64,000 nucleotides of DNA. Source: Heterotrichella gracilis. Its lineage: Eukaryota > Sar > Xanthophyceae > Tribonematales > Xanthonemataceae. The stretch spans positions 496,001-560,000 of the forward strand of contig JAULBX010025829.1 of NCBI GenBank assembly GCA_032358255.1, read 5' to 3'. This document shows positions 48,338 through 56,640 of this stretch, one piece after another. Position 1 is the stretch's first letter. Each line of letters begins with the position of its first letter. A program made the translations under genes and the position numbers. The notes below the pieces were generated by a model that saw only the letters and a list, made by a program, of their open reading frames with translations, was not told the origin of the DNA and did not search any database.

Positions 48338-49360
48338 TTACTTGATGAGGAAAGGGAATTTATGAACATTTTTAAGTGCAATTCCCGTGCCACGCGCAAC
48401 GGCACGAAGAGGGTCTTCACAAACGTGAACCGGCAATTTTGTTTTCATAGAGATACGTTTATCTAAACCTCTCAATAACGAACCACCACCGGCCATAAAA
48501 ATACCTTTACGATAGATGTCTGCAGCCAATTCCGGCGGCGTCATCTCTAACGCATTTAAAATAGCTTCTTCAATTTTTGAAATTGATTTATCCAAGCAAT
48601 GTGCTATCTCAACATAACTGATATAAACTTCTTTTGGGATACCACTCATTAAGTCACGTCCTTGCACAGCAAAGTCTGCGGGCGGATTGTCGATCTCTGT
48701 CATGGCAGCGCCCACTTCAATTTTTACTCTTTCTGCACTACGCTCACCAATTAAAATATTATGTTGACGACGCATGTACTCTTCAATGTTCGCATTAAAA
48801 TCATCACCAGCGATACGCGTAGATTTATCACAAACAATACCACCTAATGCAATTACAGCGATCTCGGAAGTACCACCACCAATATCAATGATCATATTAC
48901 CCATAGGCTCTTCAACATCAATACCCATACCAATTGCAGCTGCCATAGGTTCGTGGATCATATAAACTTCTTTTGCACCGGCATGTTCTGCGCTATCGCG
49001 AACGGCACGTTTCTCAACCTCAGTAATACCACTTGGGATGCAAATTACCATACGCAATGATGGTTTAAAAAAACGATTTCCGGGATTGATCATTTTGATC
49101 ATGCCTTTTATCATTTCTTCAGCTGCCTGGAAATCGGCGATAACTCCATCTTTCAGCGGACGGATTGTTTTAATATTCTCATGTGTTTTACCATGCATCA
49201 TTTGTGCCTGGCGACCAACGGCTATAACTCTACCCGTAGTTCTATCAACTGCAACTATACTGGGCTCATCAACAACAACTTTATCGTTATGAATAATAAT
49301 TGTGTTTGCAGTTCCTAAGTCAATTGCAATATCCTGGGTTAAGAAATCAAATAAAGCCAT
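48338..49360 (-). CDS. mreB: Rod-shape-determining actin homologue MreB
   Basis: The bacterial actin that guides lateral wall synthesis. The 340 residues show the phosphate-1 loop DIAIDLGTANTIIIHNDKVV, the connect and phosphate-2 motifs NMIIDIGGGTSEIAVIALGG and the adenosine motif GIFMAGGGSLLRGLDKRIS; the N terminus MALFDFL is the amphipathic membrane anchor used in MreB. It heads the operon mreB-mreC-mreD-mrdA-rodA. The 167-base gap upstream carries a direct repeat and no consensus promoter with both elements. Confidence 0.96.
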   Translation of the reverse strand: MALFDFLTQDIAIDLGTANTIIIHNDKVVVDEPSIVAVDRTTGRVIAVGRQAQMMHGKTHENIKTIRPLKDGVIADFQAAEEMIKGMIKMINPGNRFFKPSLRMVICIPSGITEVEKRAVRDSAEHAGAKEVYMIHEPMAAAIGMGIDVEEPMGNMIIDIGGGTSEIAVIALGGIVCDKSTRIAGDDFNANIEEYMRRQHNILIGERSAERVKIEVGAAMTEIDNPPADFAVQGRDLMSGIPKEVYISYVEIAHCLDKSISKIEEAILNALEMTPPELAADIYRKGIFMAGGGSLLRGLDKRISMKTKLPVHVCEDPLRAVARGTGIALKNVHKFPFLIK

Positions 49361-49469
49361 AAAAATTATAAAGAATAAGTTGTAAAGTTATAAAATAACA
49401 AAGCCAGTTGCTAATGGAAAAACAGCATTTCCAAGAAAGATTTAAAGAAGAAGTTAACAAGTAAATTTC

Positions 49470-49520
49470 ATGTTTCTGGTTTGATGTTTCTGGTTATTTC
49501 AAGAAAACAGGAACTAGAAA
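49470..49520. repeat. Direct and inverted repeats downstream of the arginine decarboxylase gene
   Basis: ATGTTTCTGGTT occurs twice with a 14-base period (49470-49481 and 49484-49495), and AACTAGAAACA (about 49512-49522) is an inverted near-copy (10 of 11), so the plus-strand RNA could fold into an 11-bp stem with one G-U pair. The inverted part abuts the decarboxylase stop codon at 49528. It is not followed by a T run in either direction, so its role as a terminator is doubtful. Confidence 0.5.
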
Positions 49521-49527
49521 CACGAAA

Positions 49528-50925
49528 CTAGTAACCAAGAATTTTGAGCATGCTCTTATAGCTTTGTTCTTTTGCAAAAAGACGCGTTGAGATTTCTCCG
49601 TCTGCATCTTTATCAATTAAAACATGTTTTGGAGCAGGTATCAAACAGTGCTGTGTGCCGCCATAACCGCTCAAAGCCTCTTGGTAGGCACCGGTATGAA
49701 AGAAGCCTATGTACTGCGTTTGCTTTTGATTTTTTTCGATCAGAGGCAAGAACACCTGATTAGTGTGTGCTTCGGTATTATAATAATCCATGCTATCACA
49801 GGTCATACCGCCTAAGTTGACCGGCCCGTAAGGCTTATCCCAATTATTAATGGCCAGTAAAATAAAACGTTGATTAATGCCCCAGGTGTCTGGAAGTGTT
49901 GTTATGAAGCTGCTGTCAATAAAATACCAGGTCTCGCGATCGTTCTGCTGCTTTTGATCTACAACAGAATAAAGGGTTGCGCCACTTTCTCCAACCGTAT
50001 AAGAACCAAATTCTGTAAAAATATCGGGCTCAGGAATATCGTTTTGTTTGCAAAATGCTTTTATCTGCTCAACGATCTCTTCTATCATGTATTCGTAATC
50101 GTATTCAAATCCTAAAGAAGTGCGGATAGGCATACCACCACCAATGTTAAGTGAATCGAGGGTTGGGCAAACAGCGCGCAATTCTTTGTATATCTGCAAA
50201 CACTTGTTCAATTCTGTCCAGTAGTAGATCGTATCCTTAATACCGGTATTGATGAAAAAGTGAAGTAGTTTTAAACTGAATTTTGGGTTGGTTTTTATTT
50301 TCTCATTGTACAAATTCATTATCTCACTGCTGCGAATACCCAAACGCGAAGTGTAAAATGTAAAAGACGGTTCTTCTTCTGTACTTATTCGAATTCCAAT
50401 ATTTACATTATCAACCTTGCTATACTTTTTGTAATGGTCAATTTCATCCAAATGATCCAGAACCGGGATAACGTTAAAACCTTCATTTATTAGCTCTACA
50501 ATGTTCTGTTTGTAGTTTTGGCGCTTATACCCATTACAAATAATATATGTATCTTTGCTTAACGCTTTTTTTTGAAATTGCTCTTTGATAATATTTAGGT
50601 CAAATGCAGATGAAGTCTCAATATGGACATCATTTTTAAGGACCTCATCCAGTACAAAACTAAAGTGCGAGCTTTTAGTGCAATAACAGTAAACATATTT
50701 GCCTTTATAGTCTACTTTGGCCATGGCAACGTTAAATAAACGTTTCGCCTTTTGGATCTGAGAACTAATTTTTGGTAAATAGCTGATACGCAATGGGGTA
50801 CCGTATTGTTTAATTATATCCATTAATGGGATATCATTGAAGTACAATTCGTTGTCTACCACATCAAAACCTTCCTGGGGGAAGTTAAATGTCTGGTGTA
50901 TGAGATTAGAGTATTGGTTGTTCAT
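49528..50925 (-). CDS. speA: Biosynthetic-type arginine decarboxylase (PLP fold III)
   Basis: Converts arginine to agmatine, the first step of one polyamine route. The 465-residue protein has a fold III PLP barrel, with the lysine in YVYCYCTKSSHFSFVLDEV, and the C-terminal substrate-binding part GMTCDSMDYYNTEAHTNQVF. SLNIGGGMPIRTSLGFEYDY holds the Gly-rich phosphate-binding loop. It is shorter than the E. coli SpeA (658 residues) and matches the form seen in Bacteroidota. It is divergent from an arginase-like gene, with a 97-base gap containing a long palindrome. Confidence 0.88.
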   Translation of the reverse strand: MNNQYSNLIHQTFNFPQEGFDVVDNELYFNDIPLMDIIKQYGTPLRISYLPKISSQIQKAKRLFNVAMAKVDYKGKYVYCYCTKSSHFSFVLDEVLKNDVHIETSSAFDLNIIKEQFQKKALSKDTYIICNGYKRQNYKQNIVELINEGFNVIPVLDHLDEIDHYKKYSKVDNVNIGIRISTEEEPSFTFYTSRLGIRSSEIMNLYNEKIKTNPKFSLKLLHFFINTGIKDTIYYWTELNKCLQIYKELRAVCPTLDSLNIGGGMPIRTSLGFEYDYEYMIEEIVEQIKAFCKQNDIPEPDIFTEFGSYTVGESGATLYSVVDQKQQNDRETWYFIDSSFITTLPDTWGINQRFILLAINNWDKPYGPVNLGGMTCDSMDYYNTEAHTNQVFLPLIEKNQKQTQYIGFFHTGAYQEALSGYGGTQHCLIPAPKHVLIDKDADGEISTRLFAKEQSYKSMLKILGY

Positions 50926-50961
50926 CTTAAATGCAAGTTAGTTACTTGGTTAAATATTATC

Positions 50962-50982
50962 TAAAGTAAGTGGTTTACTTTA
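50962..50982. promoter_or_regulatory. Perfect 21-base palindrome between speA and the arginase gene
   Basis: TAAAGTAA (50962-50969), spacer GTGGT, TTACTTTA (50975-50982): eight-base perfect arms. It lies 37 bases from the speA start and 40 bases from the arginase start, in the middle of the divergent gap, where a single regulator could control both genes. No good -33/-7 pair can be placed there with confidence. Confidence 0.55.
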
Positions 50983-51022
50983 TACAAAAATAAGGCTTAT
51001 TATTAATAAAAAGTTAAGTTAT

Positions 51023-51976
51023 ATGATAAAACCTATCAAAATTATAGAAGTTAAGAGTGAGATCGGTGCAGGTACACGTGGCTCGAGTATGGGTGTTGAT
51101 GCTATTAAGATAGCAGCTTTGGACTTTGGTAGCGCCTTCTTCAAACGTTACAAGTCGGTTGAGATACCAAATGAGAACAACCTGCTTTTAGAACCCGTGG
51201 TACATGATTACGCTAAACGTATAAAAGGTATATTTAATCTAAATGAGCGTATTGCCAAAGAGATCCAGAAGACATTAAAGGCGGACCAGGTGCCAATTGT
51301 ACTTGCCGGCGATCATAGTTCTGCATTGGGAACGATAAGCGGGATACGCATGGCTTACCCCGATAAGAAGCTTGGCGTGATATGGATCGATGCCCATGCT
51401 GACCTTCATAGTCCTTACACTACACCAAGTGGTAACATGCATGGTATGCCGTTATGCTGCGTGTTGGCGGAAGATAACCGAGATAGGCAGATGAATAAAC
51501 CTGATGATGAAACGGTTGAATATTGGGAAAAACTGAAGAATTTAGGGGGCATTTGTCCGAAAATATATTATGACGACCTGGTTTTCATTGCTTTACGTGA
51601 TTTTGAACCTGCTGAAGACCACCTTATTAAGAAGAATAAAGTAAGAGTATTTAATTTACAAGAGATTCGCAAAAAAGCGGTTGAACGTGTTGCTATCGAA
51701 TCTTTAAACTACCTTGATCATTGCGACATTATATATGTAAGCTTTGATGTAGACAGTATGGATTCAAGAATTTCGAGTGGAACCGGCACACCAGTACCGA
51801 ATGGAATTACCGAAAAAGAAGCGGGTAATCTTATATACTATATCATGCGTAGCAAAAAAATTGTTTGTTTTGAAATGGTAGAAATAAATCCAACATTAGA
51901 TAAAGAAAATTTAATGGCTGAGAATGCTTTTGAGATCCTTCAAAAAACAACTAACCAATTAAGTAACGATTTTTAA
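51023..51976 (+). CDS. rocF: Arginase-family ureohydrolase
   Basis: A 317-residue manganese hydrolase that cleaves a guanidino group to urea. Metal ligands appear in VLAGDHSSALGTISG (His), VIWIDAHADLHSPYTTPSGN (DAHAD, then SGNMHGMPL) and IYVSFDVDSMDSRISSGTGT (DVDSMD). The DAHAD...TTPSGN.HG form is that of arginases rather than agmatinases, so arginine is the likelier substrate, but the divergent partner makes agmatine, so agmatinase activity is possible. Its 3' end overlaps the convergent serine hydrolase gene by 4 bases. Confidence 0.85.
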   Translation: MIKPIKIIEVKSEIGAGTRGSSMGVDAIKIAALDFGSAFFKRYKSVEIPNENNLLLEPVVHDYAKRIKGIFNLNERIAKEIQKTLKADQVPIVLAGDHSSALGTISGIRMAYPDKKLGVIWIDAHADLHSPYTTPSGNMHGMPLCCVLAEDNRDRQMNKPDDETVEYWEKLKNLGGICPKIYYDDLVFIALRDFEPAEDHLIKKNKVRVFNLQEIRKKAVERVAIESLNYLDHCDIIYVSFDVDSMDSRISSGTGTPVPNGITEKEAGNLIYYIMRSKKIVCFEMVEINPTLDKENLMAENAFEILQKTTNQLSNDF

Positions 51977-53271
51977 TCGATCACTATTTTTTTTATAAGG
52001 CTTGTGTTATTTGACGAAGTGATCGTTAAAAAATACAAGCCTTTTTTTAGTTGAGAAACATCAATAGAATTGTTTATCATTTTTACTTCAAAACTCTGCC
52101 CGAGGCAATTTGCAATTAAAACAGATTTTAATTCAACTTCAGATTTAATTGTAATAAAATCTTTTACAGGATTAGGATAAACCGAAATTTTTTGAGAAAG
52201 ATCCGTTTCTTTTATTGAGGCTGTATTGCAAACCAATTTATTTATATAATCCCACAGTACGTTGTCAAATGCAGAAGCTGCTAAATTAAATCCACCTGCT
52301 GTATTGCCTTGCCTAATAACAACAAGCTTTTGGCTAGGTACAACATATATTTTTTGATCGTTCTTTCCTAACGCAGCAAACATATCGGTTGGCGCATTTG
52401 GCATTAACACTCCCGGAAATACAATTTGAGAACCGGGAGTCATAAAGTCGGCCTTACCATTTAACCACCACAAATATCCATATGCCTTGTTAAGGTTCTG
52501 CGATGAATTGGTCATATTTTTAAAATAAAGTGAATCTTTCATAATAGTATCATTAGCCCAAATTCCTCTATTTAAGTTTAATAAACCAAAACGCGCCATG
52601 CCTCTTGCTTTGCTATAATAGATCTGATCAAACCAAAAACCATCCATTCCTATTTTATTTTTTACCCAGTTGGTTGTAACAGTATTATATGATTGGCCCG
52701 CTGCAGCACTAATTACACTCTGCGTTTTTTTATACGCTCCTGTATGATAAGCCCATCTTGTACTTGCATTTGCCTGATAAAGTAAACAAGTTTTGGCTGT
52801 GTCTTCGTTATCGCATGGGGCCGGCGGCCCGTCATCCAAACCACTTGTCATTTGTAATAAATTTTTTACAGTAATTAAATTCTCTTTTACCAATGGTGCA
52901 CTTGTCCAACCGGTGCCAATATATTGAGACACTTGATTGTTTATATTTATTAATCCTTTTTGTTGCGCAACGCCGGCTAAAAAACCGGTAAGACTTTTAC
53001 CTGCCGATGCCCAGTAAAATGTCGAATCCATTGTATAAGTGCCAAAATATTTTTCCAACACAATTTTACCGTTTTTTAAAACTATAAAAGATTTAGTGTT
53101 TTTTACTTGTAGATAATTATACAAAGAATCTATACGTTGTTGACACCAATTAAGGCTTTGTGGTGACATAGTATCCCATGCAGTTCCGGTTAATGGCGGG
53201 AAATACAAAGATTGTGCATTTAATAAAGAAAGGCTAAATGCAAATAAAAAACCAAAGTAAATTTTTCTCAT
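51973..53271 (-). CDS. Secreted beta-lactamase-like serine hydrolase with T9SS sorting domain
   Basis: A 432-residue exported protein of the class C beta-lactamase/esterase fold, with signal peptide MRKIYFGFLFAFSLSLLNAQ. The nucleophile motif SXXK is S89-A-G-K92 in YWASAGKSLTGFLAG. The second motif, in RWAYHTGAYKKTQSVISAAA, fits Y-x-N loosely (YHT). The C-terminal 90 residues are a T9SS type A domain (ISVYPNPVKDFITIKSEVEL to KKIVID). Likely substrates are esters or D-amino peptides outside the cell; beta-lactam resistance is not implied. It overlaps the arginase gene end by 4 bases. Confidence 0.87.
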   Translation of the reverse strand: MRKIYFGFLFAFSLSLLNAQSLYFPPLTGTAWDTMSPQSLNWCQQRIDSLYNYLQVKNTKSFIVLKNGKIVLEKYFGTYTMDSTFYWASAGKSLTGFLAGVAQQKGLININNQVSQYIGTGWTSAPLVKENLITVKNLLQMTSGLDDGPPAPCDNEDTAKTCLLYQANASTRWAYHTGAYKKTQSVISAAAGQSYNTVTTNWVKNKIGMDGFWFDQIYYSKARGMARFGLLNLNRGIWANDTIMKDSLYFKNMTNSSQNLNKAYGYLWWLNGKADFMTPGSQIVFPGVLMPNAPTDMFAALGKNDQKIYVVPSQKLVVIRQGNTAGGFNLAASAFDNVLWDYINKLVCNTASIKETDLSQKISVYPNPVKDFITIKSEVELKSVLIANCLGQSFEVKMINNSIDVSQLKKGLYFLTITSSNNTSLIKKIVID

Positions 53272-53322
53272 ATTTATTAGACTAATTAAAAGTAGTAAAG
53301 TTTAACAGACCATAATAATAAT

Positions 53323-53354
53323 TTTGATTTAAGCCAATTAGTTACGTAATTTGG
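53323..53354 (+). promoter_or_regulatory. Candidate promoter of the DUF1569 and paaG genes
   Basis: TTTG (53323-53326), exactly 20 bases, then TAATTTGG (53347-53354), one base off the -7 consensus. An exact -7-like TAATTTTG also occurs upstream (53319-53326), overlapping the TTTG. The ATG of the first gene is 15 bases on. Confidence 0.45.
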
Positions 53355-53368
53355 GTATTACAAAAAGT

Positions 53369-53821
53369 ATGGATAGTTTATTTAAAATAGAAACAAAACA
53401 GCAATTTATTGAGCGTATCAATAAGCTAACGCCACAATCGCAGGCGCAATGGGGTAAAATGAATGTTGGTCAAATGCTAACACACGCTCAAAAACCTTTC
53501 GAGATCGCTTCCGGCAAATTAGTGCCTAAAGTAAATGCGCTTATAAAATTATTATTTGGTAAAAGTGCAAAAAGATCTATTGTTAATGATCCTCAATTCA
53601 AAAAAAATATTCCAACTTTTGCTGAAGCAAAAATTACCGATGAACGTGTTTTTGAAACAGAAAAGAAAAAATTATTAGAATCGCTGGAATATTTTCACAG
53701 CAAAGGTCCTGAAGGAATTACGAAAGCACCGCATCCTTTTTTTGGAGCAATGACCGTTGAAGAATGGGATAAATTGCAAACCAAACATCTTGATCACCAT
53801 TTACGTCAATTTGGAGTTTAA
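53369..53821 (+). CDS. DUF1569 protein (DinB-like fold)
   Basis: A 150-residue helical protein, started at MDSLFKIETKQQFIERINKL; a TTG six codons earlier (53351) is less likely. It shows the DUF1569 pattern SQAQWGKMNVGQMLTHAQKP with a conserved His, and a second pair in KLQTKHLDHHLRQFGV near the end, as in the metal-binding DinB four-helix bundle. Activity is unknown; possible thiol- or metal-dependent transfer. It lies 17 bases before paaG in the same direction and probably shares its promoter. Confidence 0.82.
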   Translation: MDSLFKIETKQQFIERINKLTPQSQAQWGKMNVGQMLTHAQKPFEIASGKLVPKVNALIKLLFGKSAKRSIVNDPQFKKNIPTFAEAKITDERVFETEKKKLLESLEYFHSKGPEGITKAPHPFFGAMTVEEWDKLQTKHLDHHLRQFGV

Positions 53822-53838
53822 TTTATTTATAAAAAAAT

Positions 53839-54615
53839 ATGAGTTTTATTTTAACCGAACAAAAAAACAACGTTTTAGTTATTACGCTAAATCGTCCTGA
53901 TAAATTTAACAGCTTTAACCGCGAGATGGCTTTAGCTTTAATTACAGAATTAGAAAAAGCAGAAAAAGATAAAAGTGTTAGGGCAATTGTGTTAACCGCT
54001 ACAGGAAAAGCTTTTTGTGCCGGACAAGATCTTGCAGAAGCAATGGACCCAAATGGACCGGGAATAAAACGAATTGTTGACGAACATTATAATCCTATTA
54101 TTCTAAGGATACGCAATATTGAAAAACCAATTATTGCAGCTGTAAATGGTGTAGCTGCTGGCGCCGGCGCAAACATTGCTTTGGCCTGTGACATAGTATT
54201 GGCAGGCAAGTCGGCTAGTTTTATACAAGCTTTTTCTAAAATTGGCTTGATACCGGATAGCGGTGGAACTTTTACATTACCGCGTTTAGTAGGCTTTCAA
54301 TTGGCAAGTGCATTAATGATAACCGGCGATAAATTAACTGCGGAAGACGCTAAAGGTTTTGGCATGATCTATAAACTATTTGAAGATGCCGAGTTAGCAG
54401 AAAAGACTTTGGAATTTGCGACTACAATAGCTTCTATGCCAACATTGGCAATTGGTCAAACAAAACGTTTACTAAACGCAAGCGCTACCAATAATTTACA
54501 ACAACAATTAACTTTAGAAGGAGAGATACAAGTTAAGTGCGCTAACAGTTATGATTATAACGAAGGCGTAAAATCGTTTTTAGAAAAACGTAAACCGGAA
54601 TTTAAAGGGGAATAA
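53839..54615 (+). CDS. paaG: 1,2-epoxyphenylacetyl-CoA isomerase (PaaG-like crotonase)
   Basis: A 258-residue crotonase-fold enzyme, most similar to PaaG, which turns the epoxide made by PaaABCE into an oxepin-CoA. Segments closely matching my memory of E. coli PaaG are VITLNRPDKFNSFNREMALA, GKAFCAGQDLAEAMDPNGPG, AVNGVAAGAGANIALACDIV and FSKIGLIPDSGGTFTLPRLV, the last with the catalytic Asp. The closing YNEGVKSFLEKRKPEFKGE is also PaaG-like. It is 49 kb from paaABCD, in a small operon with a DUF1569 gene. A generic enoyl-CoA hydratase is the alternative. Confidence 0.85.
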   Translation: MSFILTEQKNNVLVITLNRPDKFNSFNREMALALITELEKAEKDKSVRAIVLTATGKAFCAGQDLAEAMDPNGPGIKRIVDEHYNPIILRIRNIEKPIIAAVNGVAAGAGANIALACDIVLAGKSASFIQAFSKIGLIPDSGGTFTLPRLVGFQLASALMITGDKLTAEDAKGFGMIYKLFEDAELAEKTLEFATTIASMPTLAIGQTKRLLNASATNNLQQQLTLEGEIQVKCANSYDYNEGVKSFLEKRKPEFKGE

Positions 54616-54688
54616 TTATATATCCCTAACTTATGTTACCGCCCGTACTGTTTTGATTTATCAATTATAATTATTAAATTTATTGATC

Positions 54689-55366
54689 ATGAGATCATTA
54701 TTTTTGATTTTCCTATTACCTTTTATTCTACTTTCATGTAGGAAGGATCCCGATAAAAAAGAATGTGTTGTAAAAATTTACCCACACGATGCTTATATCA
54801 AATCGTTAGATTTTAATTTAGGCAGTTATTGGGTTTATCAGCTACAGGGATCGCCAACTGTTTTTGATACCATAAAAGTAAGTCAACAGTCGCTGCGATC
54901 TTCAAATTACGAATATTATTCGGGACCAACTTATAGCAACGTATGCGATAATACATATACTCAATACGCCTACTCCGAAATTTATTTTAAACACAGTTAT
55001 TATACCCCAATTATTAATGATTTTTTTTATAGCTTAAATAGTAATATTTTGTGTTTAAATAAAAAAAAATATTTTAACGACCTACAGCTTTTAGGTTTCT
55101 TAGGGGAATGGGAAGGCACAAACGATACTTTAAGGTACTCGTCTGATAATCCAGTAAAAAAAGTTTTTAAAGAAGCGTTTATAACAAGCATAAGCATCCA
55201 ATCAATAAACTATACTAATGTTACAAAAATGTACTACTATCCAAGTTATTCTAATTTTTCAAAAATATATTGGTGTGAAGGAGTTGGCATCATTAAATTT
55301 GAATTTATTAATTCAGCAAATCAAACAGAGGTTTGGGAGCTAGTTAATCACTCAGTAGTGTATTAA
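54689..55366 (+). CDS. Lipoprotein of unknown function (225 aa)
   Basis: A predicted lipoprotein. The leader MRSLFLIFLLPFILLSCRKD ends in a lipobox-like LLSC, so C17 is probably lipidated. A TTG two codons earlier is a less likely start. The mature part is rich in Tyr, Ser and Asn with beta-strand character (NLGSYWVYQLQGSPTVFDTI, FEFINSANQTEVWELVNHSV), typical of Bacteroidota surface or periplasmic lipoproteins. I recognise no named domain. It stands alone, 73 bases after paaG, and ends close to the convergent carbonic anhydrase gene. Confidence 0.75.
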   Translation: MRSLFLIFLLPFILLSCRKDPDKKECVVKIYPHDAYIKSLDFNLGSYWVYQLQGSPTVFDTIKVSQQSLRSSNYEYYSGPTYSNVCDNTYTQYAYSEIYFKHSYYTPIINDFFYSLNSNILCLNKKKYFNDLQLLGFLGEWEGTNDTLRYSSDNPVKKVFKEAFITSISIQSINYTNVTKMYYYPSYSNFSKIYWCEGVGIIKFEFINSANQTEVWELVNHSVVY

Positions 55367-55374
55367 AAATATTT

Positions 55375-55887
55375 CTATTTAAACCAACTACTGTACATTA
55401 AATAGTTGTTGGCTATCCTGTCTATTTCGCCACTAATTAATTCCTGCGAAATATCTTTTACTTTTTTTGCGGGCACGCCTGCAAAGATACAACCGCTTGG
55501 CACTATGGTCCCTTCGGTAACAACAGCACCTGCGGCGATAATAGTGTTACTTCCAATTTCGCAATTGTCCATTACAATGGCACCCATTCCTATTAACACG
55601 TTATCATGCACAGTACACCCATGCACAATGGCATTATGACCGATAGAAACATTATTACCTAAACTTACTTTTGTTTTTTGATAGGTGCAATGTAATACTG
55701 CCCCATCCTGTATGTTTACTTTATTACCAATTCGAATACTGTTTACATCACCACGAACAACAGCGTTAAACCAAACACTACATTCATTTCCCATAACCAC
55801 ATCACCAACAATTGTAGCATTGGGTGCTACAAAACAATTCTCTCCTAGTTTCGGCGAAATGCCTTTTACCGGTAATATTACAGCCAT
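55375..55887 (-). CDS. Gamma-class carbonic anhydrase-like hexapeptide protein
   Basis: A 170-residue left-handed beta-helix protein with repeated hexapeptides such as NCFVAPNATIVGDVVMGNEC and SVWFNAVVRGDVNSIRIGNK. The three metal His of gamma-carbonic anhydrases can be placed in GAVLHCTYQKTKVSLGNNVS (H), IGHNAIVHGCTVHDNVLIG (two H). The usual QEGV/DG context is intact (IQDGAVLH). Carbonic anhydrase activity is plausible but not proven; many such proteins in Bacteroidota are of uncertain substrate. It precedes the GNAT gene on the transcript order by 3 bases. Confidence 0.9.
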   Translation of the reverse strand: MAVILPVKGISPKLGENCFVAPNATIVGDVVMGNECSVWFNAVVRGDVNSIRIGNKVNIQDGAVLHCTYQKTKVSLGNNVSIGHNAIVHGCTVHDNVLIGMGAIVMDNCEIGSNTIIAAGAVVTEGTIVPSGCIFAGVPAKKVKDISQELISGEIDRIANNYLMYSSWFK

Positions 55888-55890
55888 AAT

Positions 55891-56331
55891 TTATTTTTTT
55901 AATTCCATTTTACAATTGTCCAATCCAGGACCAAAACCATCTTTTTCAACACTTACTATTTTAAAACCATACTTTTCGAAAAAGCCGGTAGTATGTTGTG
56001 AGGTAAAATTTACAATTGTTTTGCCTGGATACGTTTTTTCTATTTCATTCAAACGAAATTCTAAAAGTGACTTTCCTAAATTTTGTTTGAGATAATCATT
56101 GTGAACCATGCCCCAGCATAAAGAAACAGTATCGTCCTCATTTAAAGCATATCCACCTGCACCAACTATTTTTTCACCCAATAACATTAAATAAAATGTA
56201 CGGTGAAACTCAGGAAGATCTTCGATAAGATCTTTTTCTTCAAAATCAAAAAAATATTTTGGAATGTTACTTCTAAAAATAGAAATAACTTCGGGCAAAT
56301 GTTTTTCGGAATATTTTTCAAAACGTACCAT
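55891..56331 (-). CDS. GNAT-family N-acetyltransferase
   Basis: A 146-residue acyl-CoA N-acyltransferase. The acetyl-CoA-binding beta-bulge region is VSLCWGMVHNDYLKQNLGKS, with Q-x-L-G-K-S in the place of the Q/R-x-x-G-x-G/A loop. The last strand pair is IVNFTSQHTTGFFEKYGFKI. The acceptor cannot be predicted. It lies 3 bases from the carbonic anhydrase gene, and its start codon shares one base with the ybaB stop. Confidence 0.85.
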   Translation of the reverse strand: MVRFEKYSEKHLPEVISIFRSNIPKYFFDFEEKDLIEDLPEFHRTFYLMLLGEKIVGAGGYALNEDDTVSLCWGMVHNDYLKQNLGKSLLEFRLNEIEKTYPGKTIVNFTSQHTTGFFEKYGFKIVSVEKDGFGPGLDNCKMELKK

Positions 56332-56636
56332 TACATTCCCGGCAACAAACCTCCCGCAGCTTTTTTCATTTCCTCTTCATTTAATTTATCGGCAGCTTCA
56401 ATAGCCTTATTAATCGTAACAGTTAATTGTTCTTCCAGTTCTTCTTTGCTACCATGTTGCAGCGCAGAATCAATTCTAATATTCTTTATCTTTCTATTAC
56501 CGGTAATTTCAATTTTAATGTCCCCGCCGGCACCTTCAACATTTAATGTAATGCCATCGAGTTTATTTTTTATCTCGTCAGCCTTTTGTTTCATCTCCTG
56601 GAGCTTTCCAAGCATATCGCCCATTTTTCCAAACAT
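56331..56636 (-). CDS. YbaB/EbfC-family nucleoid-associated protein
   Basis: A 101-residue DNA-binding protein with the tweezer-like dimer fold: helical N terminus GKMGDMLGKLQEMKQKADEI, a beta core NVEGAGGDIKIEITGNRKIK, a central IRIDSALQHGSKEELEEQLT and a C-terminal helix with NKAIEAADKLNEEEMKKAAG. It is often next to dnaX-recR in other bacteria, but not here. It lies 4 bases after the DUF937-like gene, in the same operon. Confidence 0.92.
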   Translation of the reverse strand: MFGKMGDMLGKLQEMKQKADEIKNKLDGITLNVEGAGGDIKIEITGNRKIKNIRIDSALQHGSKEELEEQLTVTINKAIEAADKLNEEEMKKAAGGLLPGM

Positions 56637-56640
56637 AATT

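Noticed and set aside
48142-48420. Open frames on either strand across the mreB-mreC junction
   Set aside because: They overlap both well-supported genes in other frames, have no family match, and lack typical start contexts.
51973-53271. The serine hydrolase as an antibiotic-resistance beta-lactamase
   Set aside because: It has SXXK but a poor second motif and a T9SS tail. Most such Bacteroidota proteins are esterases or peptidases, so resistance cannot be claimed.
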